In this document: positions 6,924 to 15,197 of the stretch, one piece after another
Layout of the letters: every line of letters begins with the position of its first letter
Numbering within the stretch: the first letter of the stretch is position 1
From: Oleidesulfovibrio alaskensis DSM 16109
Lineage (GTDB): Bacteria > Desulfobacterota > Desulfovibrionia > Desulfovibrionales > Desulfovibrionaceae
Assembly: GCF_000482745.1 (NCBI RefSeq)
Contig: NZ_AXWQ01000007.1
Span: 62,001-126,000 of the forward strand
Reading direction: 5' to 3'
DNA length: 64,000 bases
The notes under the pieces: model-generated
Seen by the model: the letters and a program-made list of their open reading frames with translations, nothing else
Databases searched by the model: none
Told to the model about the DNA's origin: nothing
Made by a program: the position numbers and the translations under genes

Positions 6924-9482
6924 TTATTCATCCCGCAGGTAGGGTGCCGGTTTTTTGCCCAGTGCCGAGACTGTGCCTGCCAGTCCGAAACACAGTGAAA
7001 ACAGGGTGCCTGCGGCGATGGTGGCGGCCACGGCGTCCGGCTGCACGGTAAAATGCAGCCCCAGCAGCCCTTCAACGGCCACAAAGGCGGCCAGTGTGCC
7101 CGTGGCCGCGCTGAAGATGCCTGTGGCTGTGCCGGAAACAGCGAATTCCGTCACCAGCGCCAGCACTATGTCCGTACGGGTGGCGCCGCAGACCTTGTAA
7201 ATGACGGCGTCGTAGATACGCTGGTGTCTGTCTGCCAGTATGGCACCCGCCAGCACCAGCAGGCCGGTTGCCAGCAGCACTCCGGCCATGGCGCGGAAGA
7301 CAGTGCCCATGCGCTCCATGATGCCGCGCACATCGGCCAGTATCTCGCGCATGCTGAATACCGTGATGTTGGGATATTCCGATGTTACCGTGCGGTACAG
7401 CCTGTCCATGGCCTCGCCTTTGCCGTACGCGGTCATGATCCACGTGACAGGGGCCTTGTCCAGCAGCCCCGGAGCAAACAGTACGGCGAACTGCAGCTGA
7501 AAGGTCATCCAGTCCACATTGCGGATGTTGGCAATGGTGGCTTCGGTTTCGCGGCCCAGAATGTTGAAGGTCAGCGTGTCGCCCACAGACACCCCGAAAC
7601 CGCGCGCCAGATCAGCCGTCAGCGAGATGAGCGGAGGGCCGTCATAATCTTCGGGCCACCATTCACCTGCAATGATTTCAGTATCTTCAGGACGGGCCGC
7701 AGCCTGACTGAGCCCCCTGTCACCCCGGACAGCCCAGCGCACGTCCTGCGCCACCTCGGCCTGCCCGACGGGAACACCGGCAATGCGCACAATGCGGCCG
7801 CGCACCATGGGGCCTTTTTCCATGCGGGTCACACCACTGGCGGTTCCGAGCGTTGTTACCGGCTCCAGCTGGTTCTGCAGCACGTTGACAAAAAAGAAGG
7901 CCGGAGCGTCGCGGGACAGGTCGCGTTCCAGCGTGGCGCTGAGATTCTGTTCTATCTGGGCGATGGCCACCAGTGCGGTAAGCCCAAGCCCCAGCGCCAG
8001 CACAAGATGCACGGTGGGCGCCCCCGGTCTGTGAACGGCCGACAGGCCAAGCCGTATGCTGGGATGACCCGCAACAGGCAGTCTGCGGGCGATATGCTGC
8101 AGCCCCAGCGCCACACCTCTGAATATCAGTGCGCAAAGCACTGTCAGGCCCAGAAACCCCCAGGCCATGCGTTTGTCCGGTGTATACAGCAGTACCAGCC
8201 CGGCCAGAACGCCAAACGCCGCAACGGTGAGCAGCCTGCCTGCCGTGCCGCTGCCCGCCGTGCTGTCTGCAGTGTAGCCGCGGAAAAGCACTGCGGGAGA
8301 AACACCGCCGGCCTGCAGCAGAGGCCGCAGCGAAAATGCCGTGATGATGGCAAAGCCCAGCAGTGCCGCACGCAGCAGAGGCGCCGGATGCACCGCCGTG
8401 TCCAGCGGGACGGGCAGCAGCGTTTCCAGCAGGCGGCCGGCGGCCGGCGGCACCAGCGCTCCTGCCAGACATCCGGCGGCTATGCCGGCGGCGCCGATGA
8501 TGAGTATCTGGAAATAATAGGTCCACAGCACCGTGCCCACGCTGCCGCCCAGACATTTCATGGTGGCCATGTGCCGGATGCGGCTTGTCATATACCCGCG
8601 CACGGCTTCGGCTATGCCCAGCCCCCCAACCAGCAGCGCGGCAAGCCCTATGAGCATCAGATCCATGTCCAGCCTGTCGAGAATGGAACGGATGCGCGGT
8701 GCGGCTTTGGTATAAGGTTCCGCCCGCCAGCCCTGTCCGCCGAACCGTTCGCCCGCAAGAGCTGTGAACGCGTTGACCTGCGCTTCCGGTGCCGGACGTC
8801 CGGTGTCGGTATGCAACCTGATGTGCATGCGGCTGTGCAGCAGGCTGCCCGGCAGTATCAGGCCTGTTTTGCGCAGCGAAGACAGACTCATGATTACCCG
8901 CGGCCCGAAGGTCACCCCCTGAAACGCCCTGTCCGGTTCGCGCAGCAGCGCGGCCCGCACGGTGAACGTCTGGTTGCCGATGCGCAGCGTGTCGCCGGTA
9001 CCGATGCCAAGACGGGTCAGCAGCAGACCGTCCGCCACCAGAGGCGGATGTCCGTTGTCCGGTTCTTCAAGCATGGCTGCAAAAGATGTTTCACGGGGGA
9101 CCGCCGGACTGGTCTCCACAGTGCCGTATAACGGGTATGCCGCGTCCACGCCTTTGACTGAGACCAGCGCCGATTCGCCCGCAGAGCTACGGGCTATGCC
9201 GCGCAGTGTTATGGTGTGACTGACTGCGCCGCGGGTTTCCAGCCAGTTGCGTTCGTCTGCCTCGATAAAGGGCGCGGGCAGTATGATGCTGGCGTCGCCG
9301 CCCATGAGCATGCGGGCGTCGCGTGATATGGCCGAACGTGCCGCTTCGGAAATGGATCCCACGGCGGCTATGGCGAAAACGCCCAGAAAGAGGCAGGACA
9401 GAAAAACGGTGAATCTGCGTTTGCCTGATCGCAGTTCGCGTATTGCCAGTGTGAACGCCAGATGCAGGTCGCGGTATGTCAT
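6924..9482 (-). CDS. ybbP: YbbP-type ABC transporter permease (FtsX family)
   Basis: An 852-residue inner-membrane protein with the FtsX/MacB permease layout. One span lies near residues 22-45 (FTVFLSCLFLGVFAIAA), then a large periplasmic domain, three spans around 260-400, a second group in the middle, a second periplasmic domain and three C-terminal spans (ending near GTLFSLCFGLAGTVSALG). This duplicated arrangement is characteristic of YbbP. The start at 9482 (MTYRDLHLAF) is preferred over an in-frame ATG 40 codons upstream whose extension is Arg/Pro-rich and unconserved in style. It lies 65 bases after the ATPase ybbA and is divergent from tesA, as in E. coli. Substrate unknown; envelope lipid or lipoprotein work is assumed for the family. 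Confidence 0.88.
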   Translation of the reverse strand: MTYRDLHLAFTLAIRELRSGKRRFTVFLSCLFLGVFAIAAVGSISEAARSAISRDARMLMGGDASIILPAPFIEADERNWLETRGAVSHTITLRGIARSSAGESALVSVKGVDAAYPLYGTVETSPAVPRETSFAAMLEEPDNGHPPLVADGLLLTRLGIGTGDTLRIGNQTFTVRAALLREPDRAFQGVTFGPRVIMSLSSLRKTGLILPGSLLHSRMHIRLHTDTGRPAPEAQVNAFTALAGERFGGQGWRAEPYTKAAPRIRSILDRLDMDLMLIGLAALLVGGLGIAEAVRGYMTSRIRHMATMKCLGGSVGTVLWTYYFQILIIGAAGIAAGCLAGALVPPAAGRLLETLLPVPLDTAVHPAPLLRAALLGFAIITAFSLRPLLQAGGVSPAVLFRGYTADSTAGSGTAGRLLTVAAFGVLAGLVLLYTPDKRMAWGFLGLTVLCALIFRGVALGLQHIARRLPVAGHPSIRLGLSAVHRPGAPTVHLVLALGLGLTALVAIAQIEQNLSATLERDLSRDAPAFFFVNVLQNQLEPVTTLGTASGVTRMEKGPMVRGRIVRIAGVPVGQAEVAQDVRWAVRGDRGLSQAAARPEDTEIIAGEWWPEDYDGPPLISLTADLARGFGVSVGDTLTFNILGRETEATIANIRNVDWMTFQLQFAVLFAPGLLDKAPVTWIMTAYGKGEAMDRLYRTVTSEYPNITVFSMREILADVRGIMERMGTVFRAMAGVLLATGLLVLAGAILADRHQRIYDAVIYKVCGATRTDIVLALVTEFAVSGTATGIFSAATGTLAAFVAVEGLLGLHFTVQPDAVAATIAAGTLFSLCFGLAGTVSALGKKPAPYLRDE

Positions 9483-9547
9483 ATGCGGCTCCGGTGGTGC
9501 TGCTTTCCGGTGGGTATGGGGCCTTTGTAACGCCGTGCTGCGCAGGG

Positions 9548-10297
9548 TCAGCGTGCGGGGGCGGTCTCTGCGCTGTCTGCGGGTTCCGGCGCGGCGGAAC
9601 ACCGGGGGCAGCCGTCGTGCAGCATGCCGTCTTCCATGTGCACCTGCCGCGAGCAGTTGGCTGCAAGCGTTTTGTCGTGGGTTATCAGCACCAGCGTGGT
9701 ATCCAGCTTCTGCTGCATGCTGAAAAGATGTTCCATGACGCGGCGCCCTGTTTCGGAATCAAGGTTGCCGGTGGGTTCGTCGGCCAGAATGACCCGCGGT
9801 TCACCGGCAAAGGCTCTGGCCAGCGCCACCCGCTGCTGCTCGCCGCCGGAAAGCTGCGCGGGGTAGTGACCGGCCCGGCCCTGCAGTCCCACGGCGGCCA
9901 GTGCGTGCATGGCCCTGTCGCGTGCATCGGGGCGGTGGGCAAACTCCAGCGGCAGTGCGGTGTTTTCCAGTGCGGTCATGGTGGGCACCAGATGAAACGA
10001 CTGGAACACAATGCCCAGATTGCTGCGACGGAAACGGGCCAGCGCGTCTTCGTGCATGCCGGTAAGATTCTGCCCCGCAACGCGCACAAAGCCTGATGAC
10101 GGCCTTTCCAGACCGGCCATGATCATAAGCGTTGTGGTTTTGCCCGAGCCGGAAGGCCCCACCACGGCGAGGGTCTCTGCCTTGTCCACCTGCAGGTTGA
10201 CACCCCGCAGTATATTGACCTTGCCCGAACCGCCTTCTAGAGTCAGATGTATGTCCGAAAGTTCAATCATGAGGTTGTCTGTCATGAGGTTATCCAT
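9548..10297 (-). CDS. ybbA: YbbA-type ABC transporter ATP-binding protein
   Basis: A 249-residue ATPase of the LolD/MacB group. Walker A is GPSGSGKTTT (about residue 47), the signature is LSGGEQQRVALARA, Walker B is VILADEPTGNLDS, and the switch histidine is in LVLITHDKTLA. The start at 10297 follows AAGGAC and gives MDNLMTDNLMIEL; starts at 10285 and 10270 are in frame but have weaker ribosome binding sites. It pairs with the YbbP permease just downstream. The start codon is only 13 bases from the start of divergent tesA, so each promoter must lie in or near the other gene. Confidence 0.88.
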   Translation of the reverse strand: MDNLMTDNLMIELSDIHLTLEGGSGKVNILRGVNLQVDKAETLAVVGPSGSGKTTTLMIMAGLERPSSGFVRVAGQNLTGMHEDALARFRRSNLGIVFQSFHLVPTMTALENTALPLEFAHRPDARDRAMHALAAVGLQGRAGHYPAQLSGGEQQRVALARAFAGEPRVILADEPTGNLDSETGRRVMEHLFSMQQKLDTTLVLITHDKTLAANCSRQVHMEDGMLHDGCPRCSAAPEPADSAETAPAR

Positions 10298-10310
10298 GGT
10301 CGAGGTCCTT

Positions 10311-11018
10311 ATGCGTCCGGCAATGTCCGGTTTGCGGTATCTGCCGGTGCTGCTGTGCTGGTGTTTTGTGCTGGCCGCCGTAACGGCGGCCCCTGCTTCA
10401 GATGGTAAGCAGCCTGCGCCGGCTGGCAACGGTTCTGCAGGGTCAGCAGCCAGAGTAACGTATATTCTGGCATTAGGCGACAGCCTGACTGCGGGATACG
10501 GCCTCGAATCCGCGGATAGCTTTCCCGCCGTGCTGGAAAAAAGACTGCGCGGGGCGGGCCTTTCTGTCCGGGTGATCAACGCCGGTGTGTCAGGTGATAC
10601 CTCCGCAGGCGGGCTGGCGCGTCTCGGCTGGGCAATGGACGCCGTGCCCGGCGGCAGGCCGGATCTGGTCATTGTGGCGCTGGGGGCCAATGACGCGCTG
10701 CGGGGGCTTGATCCGGCAATGATGCGCACCAACCTGGCCCGGATACTGGAACAGTGTCTGGATGCAGGGGCGCGGGTGTTGCTGGCAGGTATGCAGGCAC
10801 CGCGCAATATGGGAACAGATTATGCCGCACAGTTCGATGCGGTGTATCCGGAACTGGCGCAGCAGTATGATGTGCCGCTGTACCCTTTTTTTCTTGAAGG
10901 CGTGGCTCTTGATCCTGCATTGAACCAGCCGGACGGAATACATCCCGATGCGCAGGGCGTGCAGGTGATTGTGGAAAAAATGCTGCCCCATGTGCTTTCA
11001 GCGCTGCGGGATTTATAG
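10311..11018 (+). CDS. tesA: Periplasmic SGNH lysophospholipase/thioesterase I (TesA)
   Basis: A 235-residue secreted esterase hydrolysing lysophospholipids, acyl thioesters or related esters. A signal peptide is visible (YLPVLLCWCFVLAAVTAAPA). The SGNH blocks are all present: GDSLTAGYG with the nucleophile Ser, the Gly block in INAGVSGDTSAGG, GANDALRG with Asn, and DGIHPDAQG with the Asp and His of the triad. The start at 10311 follows GAGG six bases upstream. The ATG at 10296 overlaps the ybbA start and seems less likely. The tesA-ybbAP divergent arrangement is the same as in E. coli, supporting both calls. A bidirectional terminator lies 140 bases downstream. Confidence 0.9.
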   Translation: MRPAMSGLRYLPVLLCWCFVLAAVTAAPASDGKQPAPAGNGSAGSAARVTYILALGDSLTAGYGLESADSFPAVLEKRLRGAGLSVRVINAGVSGDTSAGGLARLGWAMDAVPGGRPDLVIVALGANDALRGLDPAMMRTNLARILEQCLDAGARVLLAGMQAPRNMGTDYAAQFDAVYPELAQQYDVPLYPFFLEGVALDPALNQPDGIHPDAQGVQVIVEKMLPHVLSALRDL

Positions 11019-11152
11019 CAGGGAGTGTTGTGTCGTGCTCTCCGGCGGCTGTGGCTTTCTGCACAGGATAAAGGGCCGCTGCTCTGCATGCGGATGCACA
11101 GCATGGTGACTGTTATACAGCGTTTCAGCGTTGTATAATGTGTACGATAAAT

Positions 11153-11190
11153 AAAAAAGGCGGTCTTGAGACCGCCTTTTATGTTTTTTT
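11153..11190. terminator. Bidirectional rho-independent terminator
   Basis: GGCGGTC (11159-11165), loop TTGA, GACCGCC (11170-11176), with AAAAAA on the left and TTTT then TTTTTTTT on the right. It ends tesA on the plus strand and the 26-codon gene on the minus strand, whose stop is only 24 bases from the stem. Confidence 0.92.
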
Positions 11191-11199
11191 TCTTTTTAT

Positions 11200-11280
11200 C
11201 TACCACAAAGTGCAGATGTAGAAAGAAGAAGCAAAAACAGTAGCGTACATAACTCCGAATCCGATAGCGTAATTTTTCAT
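11200..11280 (-). CDS. 26-residue single-span membrane peptide
   Basis: The minus strand encodes MKNYAIGFGVMYATVFASSF followed by YICTLW and TAG. The product is almost entirely hydrophobic with one Lys near the start, as expected of a one-helix membrane microprotein that enters N-in. AAGGAT lies about 10 bases upstream of the ATG. A strong terminator follows the stop within 25 bases and a palindrome lies 80 bases upstream, so the unit has the parts of a stand-alone gene. I do not recognise a family; small subunits of respiratory oxidases and membrane stress peptides have this size and look. It is too short for routine gene callers. Confidence 0.6.
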   Translation of the reverse strand: MKNYAIGFGVMYATVFASSFYICTLW

Positions 11281-11778
11281 GGAAACTGACATCCTTTCCC
11301 GTATAACAGGAATTCAGGTTCACGGAACAAGGCGATTTAATGCAGTTATGCATATGTCGTATTGCATTTGGCGCAATACGTAATCGCTGTAAAAACCCTA
11401 CGACGAGCGCACCGTAACAGCCATGAGGCTGAGCGCAATGAAAAAAAGGATGGCGTTTCAAAATGTTTTGAGTCCGGTAACACTTTGAAAAACAGAAGAT
11501 AAACAGCATCCGGCAGATAACGGTCAGATAACGGGGCAGCTGTTTTTTTCTGTTTGTGTGTCAGGATATGTTCAGAATCTCCGGCAGGTTATTGGCCAGC
11601 CGGTAAAAAAGCAGAAAAAAAGTCCGTTTTTTTACCCTTCGGCGGATTTGTGCTGTGCAGGGCCGTCCCTCCGGCTCATGGTTCTTGCATATGCGCCCGG
11701 CCGGCGGTAGACCATGCGCCATGTCAGCGGGCGCGGGCCCGTGTTTTCCGGTAACTGCAACAATCTGGATGAAGAAGT
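11281..11778. other. Intergenic region before ybaK
   Basis: About 500 bases. The left part is the probable control region of the minus-strand 26-codon gene (palindrome at 11358-11380). The rest contains an A/T-rich stretch around 11590-11640 and a GC-rich stretch before ybaK. I found no further gene and no riboswitch I could recognise. Confidence 0.6.
11358..11380. repeat. Inverted repeat upstream of the small membrane peptide gene
   Basis: CGTATTGC and GCAATACG (8-bp arms, 7-base spacer) lie about 80 bases upstream of the minus-strand start at 11280. An outer GCGATT/AATCGC pair (11332-11337 and 11382-11387) extends the symmetry. It could be an operator or activator site; no T-run follows, so it is not a simple terminator. 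Confidence 0.45.
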
Positions 11779-12246
11779 ATGACACCGGCTATTGCAGCAG
11801 CAAAAAAAGCGAAAATATGGTTTGCGGTGCACGAATACGAGCATGACCCCGCCGCGGAGTCGTTCGGTAAGGAAGCCGCGGAAAAGCTGGAAACGGACCC
11901 TGCGAGGGTGTTTAAAACGCTGGTGGTTGCTGTTTCGGAGCGTGATCTGGCCGTGATGGTGGTGCCTGTGCTGCACCAGCTGGATCTGAAGCTGGCGGCA
12001 AAGGCGCTGGGTGTGAAAAAGGCGGCCATGGCTGATGTGAAACAGGTGGAGAGAGCTACAGGCTATGTGCTCGGGGGCGTGAGCCCGCTGGGACAGAAAA
12101 AGCGGTTGCCCACCGTGGTGGACGCTTCCGCGGCGGAACATGCCAGTGTTTTTGTCAGCGGAGGACGCAGAGGGCTTGATATCGAGCTGGCACCGTCAGA
12201 CCTGTGCGCACTGACGGGCGGCGTGTTTGCTCCGGTTGCCCGCTGA
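11779..12246 (+). CDS. ybaK: YbaK/EbsC-family Cys-tRNA(Pro) deacylase
   Basis: A 155-residue cytosolic editing enzyme that removes cysteine mischarged on tRNA-Pro. The family fold is recognised from HEYEHDPAAESFGKEAAEKL at the start, the conserved Lys in RVFKTLVV (about residue 46), KALGVKKAAMAD and the loop GYVLGGVSPLGQKK near 95-110, which carries the substrate-binding GGVSP motif. Length is typical for YbaK. It is a single gene, convergent with the sugar operon to its right; no clear terminator separates them. Confidence 0.92.
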   Translation: MTPAIAAAKKAKIWFAVHEYEHDPAAESFGKEAAEKLETDPARVFKTLVVAVSERDLAVMVVPVLHQLDLKLAAKALGVKKAAMADVKQVERATGYVLGGVSPLGQKKRLPTVVDASAAEHASVFVSGGRRGLDIELAPSDLCALTGGVFAPVAR

Positions 12247-12345
12247 TTTCGTGTGATCCTCGTGTGACTGCCGACCTGCTTTCCGGTGTGCTGCGGGCGC
12301 TGTTGAGGCCTGTTTTTTTGCGGCGCAGCGGTGGGCCTGTGTTGT

Positions 12346-14337
12346 TCAGCGGTTGTAAGGGGTTATGCTGAATGAAAAACAGGGAGCTGGTATGACCTTG
12401 CGCACACCGTTGCCGAAACGTGACGTGTCATCCACTTCCTGCAGCGAGAACATGATTCTGGCAAAAAAAGACGGAGAAGCTTCGCGGTAGGTCACCATGC
12501 ACAGCGCAGCGGCCGAATCTCCGGTCAGTGTGATGCGCAGTCCGTGGCGGGCGTCGCCGAATTCCGCCGTACCTTCTGTCATACCGGCGGCGCATGACGC
12601 CGAAACCAGAAACGATACAGCTCTGCCGTGGTCTGTGCTGCTGCCGTACAAAAGATGTTCTTCCGGTTCGGTTCCGCCGTTGTGGGTGGCATAACGCAGC
12701 GTGCGCCGGTCATAGGACTGCGGCGTAAGGGTGATGTACCCCAGCCGCAGGCTGCCCGCAGGCAGGGGAGCGCCGAAGCGGTAGCGTATGTCCGCACGGG
12801 GGGTGTCTTTATACAGCGTGATGCTTTTATGCAGGAGCAGCGGAGCGCGGCTGATCTGCGTTTCCACGCGGATTGTCCGCGCTGTTTCAGTTATGCGGGG
12901 CACCACGGGCACAAGATCAGTGGCTTTGGGTTCGCCGGGCATTTCAAATGTCACATGTCCCGAATAGAAATCAGCCCCCAGCGCCATGTCGTCATATGTG
13001 CCCAGTGCCAGCGTGCCCGCTACGGGCAGTGTATTTACGCCGCCGAACCGCAGCGCCTGTACGGCCAGCCCGCGGTTGCGGTTGAGCGTGATGGCTGTAT
13101 GGGGTGTTTCCAGTTTCAGCAGGCGGTTGGCGGCGGGCACGCGCTGGGGGGGCACGGTACAGGTGGCGGGCAGCGCGTCTCCGGCGGGCATATGCGGCAT
13201 GTGGGTCTCATAAAATGCCAGCAGCCGCTGGCGGAATGCCTGCCACCGTTCCGGTACGATGTGCGTGCGGAAGTCGCTTGAGCACAGGTAGACAAGCTCT
13301 TTCCAGAGGCTGTCATGCCCGCTTTGTGCAGGGCTGTCCGGCCGGTCTGATGCGTTTTTGCCTTCGCAGGCGGCGAAATGCCGTGCAAGGCGTCTGCACA
13401 GCGTGTTTGCTCCGGTGTCGTCCACGCCGGTCACACCCCAGCGGGTGATGTTGTATTTGGCCTGCTTTTTTACAGGGACGGGTTGTGCGGGGCTTTCCAG
13501 ATGCAGCAGTGCCGGACGCTGCGGCATGGTGTTTTTCAGCGCCTGCGAGGGCAGCACGGGCCGGACGCCCGGCAGGGCGCGCACGGCGCACAGCAGGTCC
13601 CGGATGGTCTGCCATTCGCTGCGTCCGGTCAGTTCGGGTTCGGTGCAGAACCTTCCCGGACGGAAGTCGAAAATTTCCGCATCATTGCCGTACAGACACA
13701 AGGCGGCGTCCGTACCGGTCCGGTTTCGCAGGCCCTCCAGATATTCTTCCGGCGTGACTTCGTCGTGCACGGCGCGCTGAAACTGCTGAAAGGGCAGTGA
13801 ATGATTCCACAGCAGGTCCATGCTTTCACCCCGCGTGCCCGCAACCCGCTGGGGGGCGGCCTGCAGATGGTGCTCCCAGTGCGGGTGCGCCTGCCGTGCG
13901 TTTTCCCATTCCATGATGATGCCCGTGTAGCCGGCGGCACGGTACAAAGGCACAAGGCCCGGAGAAAAGGCCTGTTCGTTGACCAGCGCCAGCCGCGGCG
14001 TTACGCCCAGCAGCGAGCTGTAGACGCTGTTGCCCAGACGCAGGTTGTGCATGTTGACACTGGCCGGATTAAGGGGGCCGATGATCTGGGCATAGCCGGA
14101 GCCGATGAATTCGCACGCGCCGTCGCGGACCAGCCCCGCCAGCCGGCTGACCCATCGGGGGCAGCAGTCGTGCAGCAGCTCAAGGGTCAGCCCGGAAGCT
14201 TCGATGCCCAGCGGAAAGCAGCCCTCTTCCGCCAGATCAAGCAGCGGCGTATAGCATCGCCTGACCAGCTCCGTACGCATGGATTCGGGTACGGAAGAGA
14301 ACATGAGATTCATGTGGAAAAAAATGTAGACGTTCAT
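12346..14337 (-). CDS. GH57-like glycoside hydrolase/deacetylase-fold protein
   Basis: A 663-residue protein. The N-terminal half has the GH57 beta/alpha fold: FFHMNLMFSSVPES at residues 6-19, FPLGIEASGLTLELLH near 41, CEFIGSGYAQIIGPLNP near 76 and NEQAFSPGLVPLYRAAGYTG near 119. The C-terminal half (about 400-663) looks like a beta-sandwich found in GH57-type sugar enzymes. No signal peptide, so it is probably cytosolic. It is the last gene of the leftward sugar operon, 8 bases after the IolB-like gene with a weak ribosome binding site, implying coupled translation. Substrate unknown; context suggests a sugar or oligosaccharide tied to the cluster product. Confidence 0.7.
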   Translation of the reverse strand: MNVYIFFHMNLMFSSVPESMRTELVRRCYTPLLDLAEEGCFPLGIEASGLTLELLHDCCPRWVSRLAGLVRDGACEFIGSGYAQIIGPLNPASVNMHNLRLGNSVYSSLLGVTPRLALVNEQAFSPGLVPLYRAAGYTGIIMEWENARQAHPHWEHHLQAAPQRVAGTRGESMDLLWNHSLPFQQFQRAVHDEVTPEEYLEGLRNRTGTDAALCLYGNDAEIFDFRPGRFCTEPELTGRSEWQTIRDLLCAVRALPGVRPVLPSQALKNTMPQRPALLHLESPAQPVPVKKQAKYNITRWGVTGVDDTGANTLCRRLARHFAACEGKNASDRPDSPAQSGHDSLWKELVYLCSSDFRTHIVPERWQAFRQRLLAFYETHMPHMPAGDALPATCTVPPQRVPAANRLLKLETPHTAITLNRNRGLAVQALRFGGVNTLPVAGTLALGTYDDMALGADFYSGHVTFEMPGEPKATDLVPVVPRITETARTIRVETQISRAPLLLHKSITLYKDTPRADIRYRFGAPLPAGSLRLGYITLTPQSYDRRTLRYATHNGGTEPEEHLLYGSSTDHGRAVSFLVSASCAAGMTEGTAEFGDARHGLRITLTGDSAAALCMVTYREASPSFFARIMFSLQEVDDTSRFGNGVRKVIPAPCFSFSITPYNR

Positions 14338-14345
14338 GGCGGCGA

Positions 14346-15188
14346 TCAGGTCAGCCCGTGTATCCAGGCGTGGGCGGGGTCGTCAGCAATGATGCTGCGC
14401 CGCTGCGTACCGCACAGCACCCACAGATAATACAGGCTGTACCCCGGAGCTGCCGCCACGGGATGATAGCCGCGGGGCAGCACTGTCACATCAAAGTCGC
14501 GCACGGCGTAACATTCGTCCAGCTGCGGCCCGCGGATGCCCGCGGGAGCGTACACATGCTGCACTCCGAACCCCTGAGGCTTGTCCAGCCGGAACAGATA
14601 GACCTCTTCGTGCTGCGTTTCATGCGGCGGGGCGTCGGTATCGTGCTTGTGGGGCGGATAACTGGACCACCTGCCGGGCAGGTTGTACGTTTCTCCCAGC
14701 ACCAGCCGGTGTGCGGGAAAATCCGGCGGAATGACATCATAGACGTTGCGCAGCCATTGTTCACGGCCCACTATGCGGCGTCCGTTGTCCTGAGGAGAGA
14801 TGACCACCGGCACCGGACTGCAGCGGTCGGCATGGGCAGGCACGCGTACCACGGCGCATTCCGCCGCATCCAGCGCTGTCAGCACGGCGGTGTGTCCGGG
14901 GGGCAGATACAGCGCGTGGGCCTGCCCTGCAAAGACGTCTTTCCTGCCGCCAATGACGGTTCCTTGCGGCAGCCCCGTGCACGAAACCAGCAACCGGCCG
15001 CTGTGCGGTATGACTGCCCACTCGTCTTCAGGGCTGCCGGCAGATAATGTTTCCTGCCGCGCCAGCACTGCGGTGCCCGCGCTGATAAATTCCAGCTGCG
15101 CGTTCTGCGGAGTGACGGCCCAGTGCAGACCCGCACGCCCGCAGCCGCGGTACAGCAGACTGCCGCTGTTTTCTGTCTGTGGATGCAT
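14346..15188 (-). CDS. IolB-like 5-deoxy-glucuronate isomerase (KduI/IolB family)
   Basis: A 280-residue bicupin isomerase. The C-terminal cupin has the IolB hallmarks LVLGETYNLPGRWSSYPPHK, HEEVYLFRLDKPQGFGVQ and VLPRGYHPVAAAPGYSLYYL, including the metal-binding His-x-His, Glu and His set. IolB converts 5-deoxy-glucuronate to 5-dehydro-2-deoxy-gluconate in inositol breakdown. No other iol gene is here; instead it sits between a class III aminotransferase and a GH57-like protein in a sugar-acid operon. A related deoxy-uronate or keto-sugar substrate is therefore likely. AGGAA near the start overlaps the stop of the upstream gene. Confidence 0.82.
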   Translation of the reverse strand: MHPQTENSGSLLYRGCGRAGLHWAVTPQNAQLEFISAGTAVLARQETLSAGSPEDEWAVIPHSGRLLVSCTGLPQGTVIGGRKDVFAGQAHALYLPPGHTAVLTALDAAECAVVRVPAHADRCSPVPVVISPQDNGRRIVGREQWLRNVYDVIPPDFPAHRLVLGETYNLPGRWSSYPPHKHDTDAPPHETQHEEVYLFRLDKPQGFGVQHVYAPAGIRGPQLDECYAVRDFDVTVLPRGYHPVAAAPGYSLYYLWVLCGTQRRSIIADDPAHAWIHGLT

Positions 15189-15197
15189 GAATGTTCC

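Noticed and set aside
7053..9131. 692-codon frame antisense to ybbP
   Set aside because: Shadow of the ybbP reading frame; biased Gln/His/Arg composition and no ribosome binding site.
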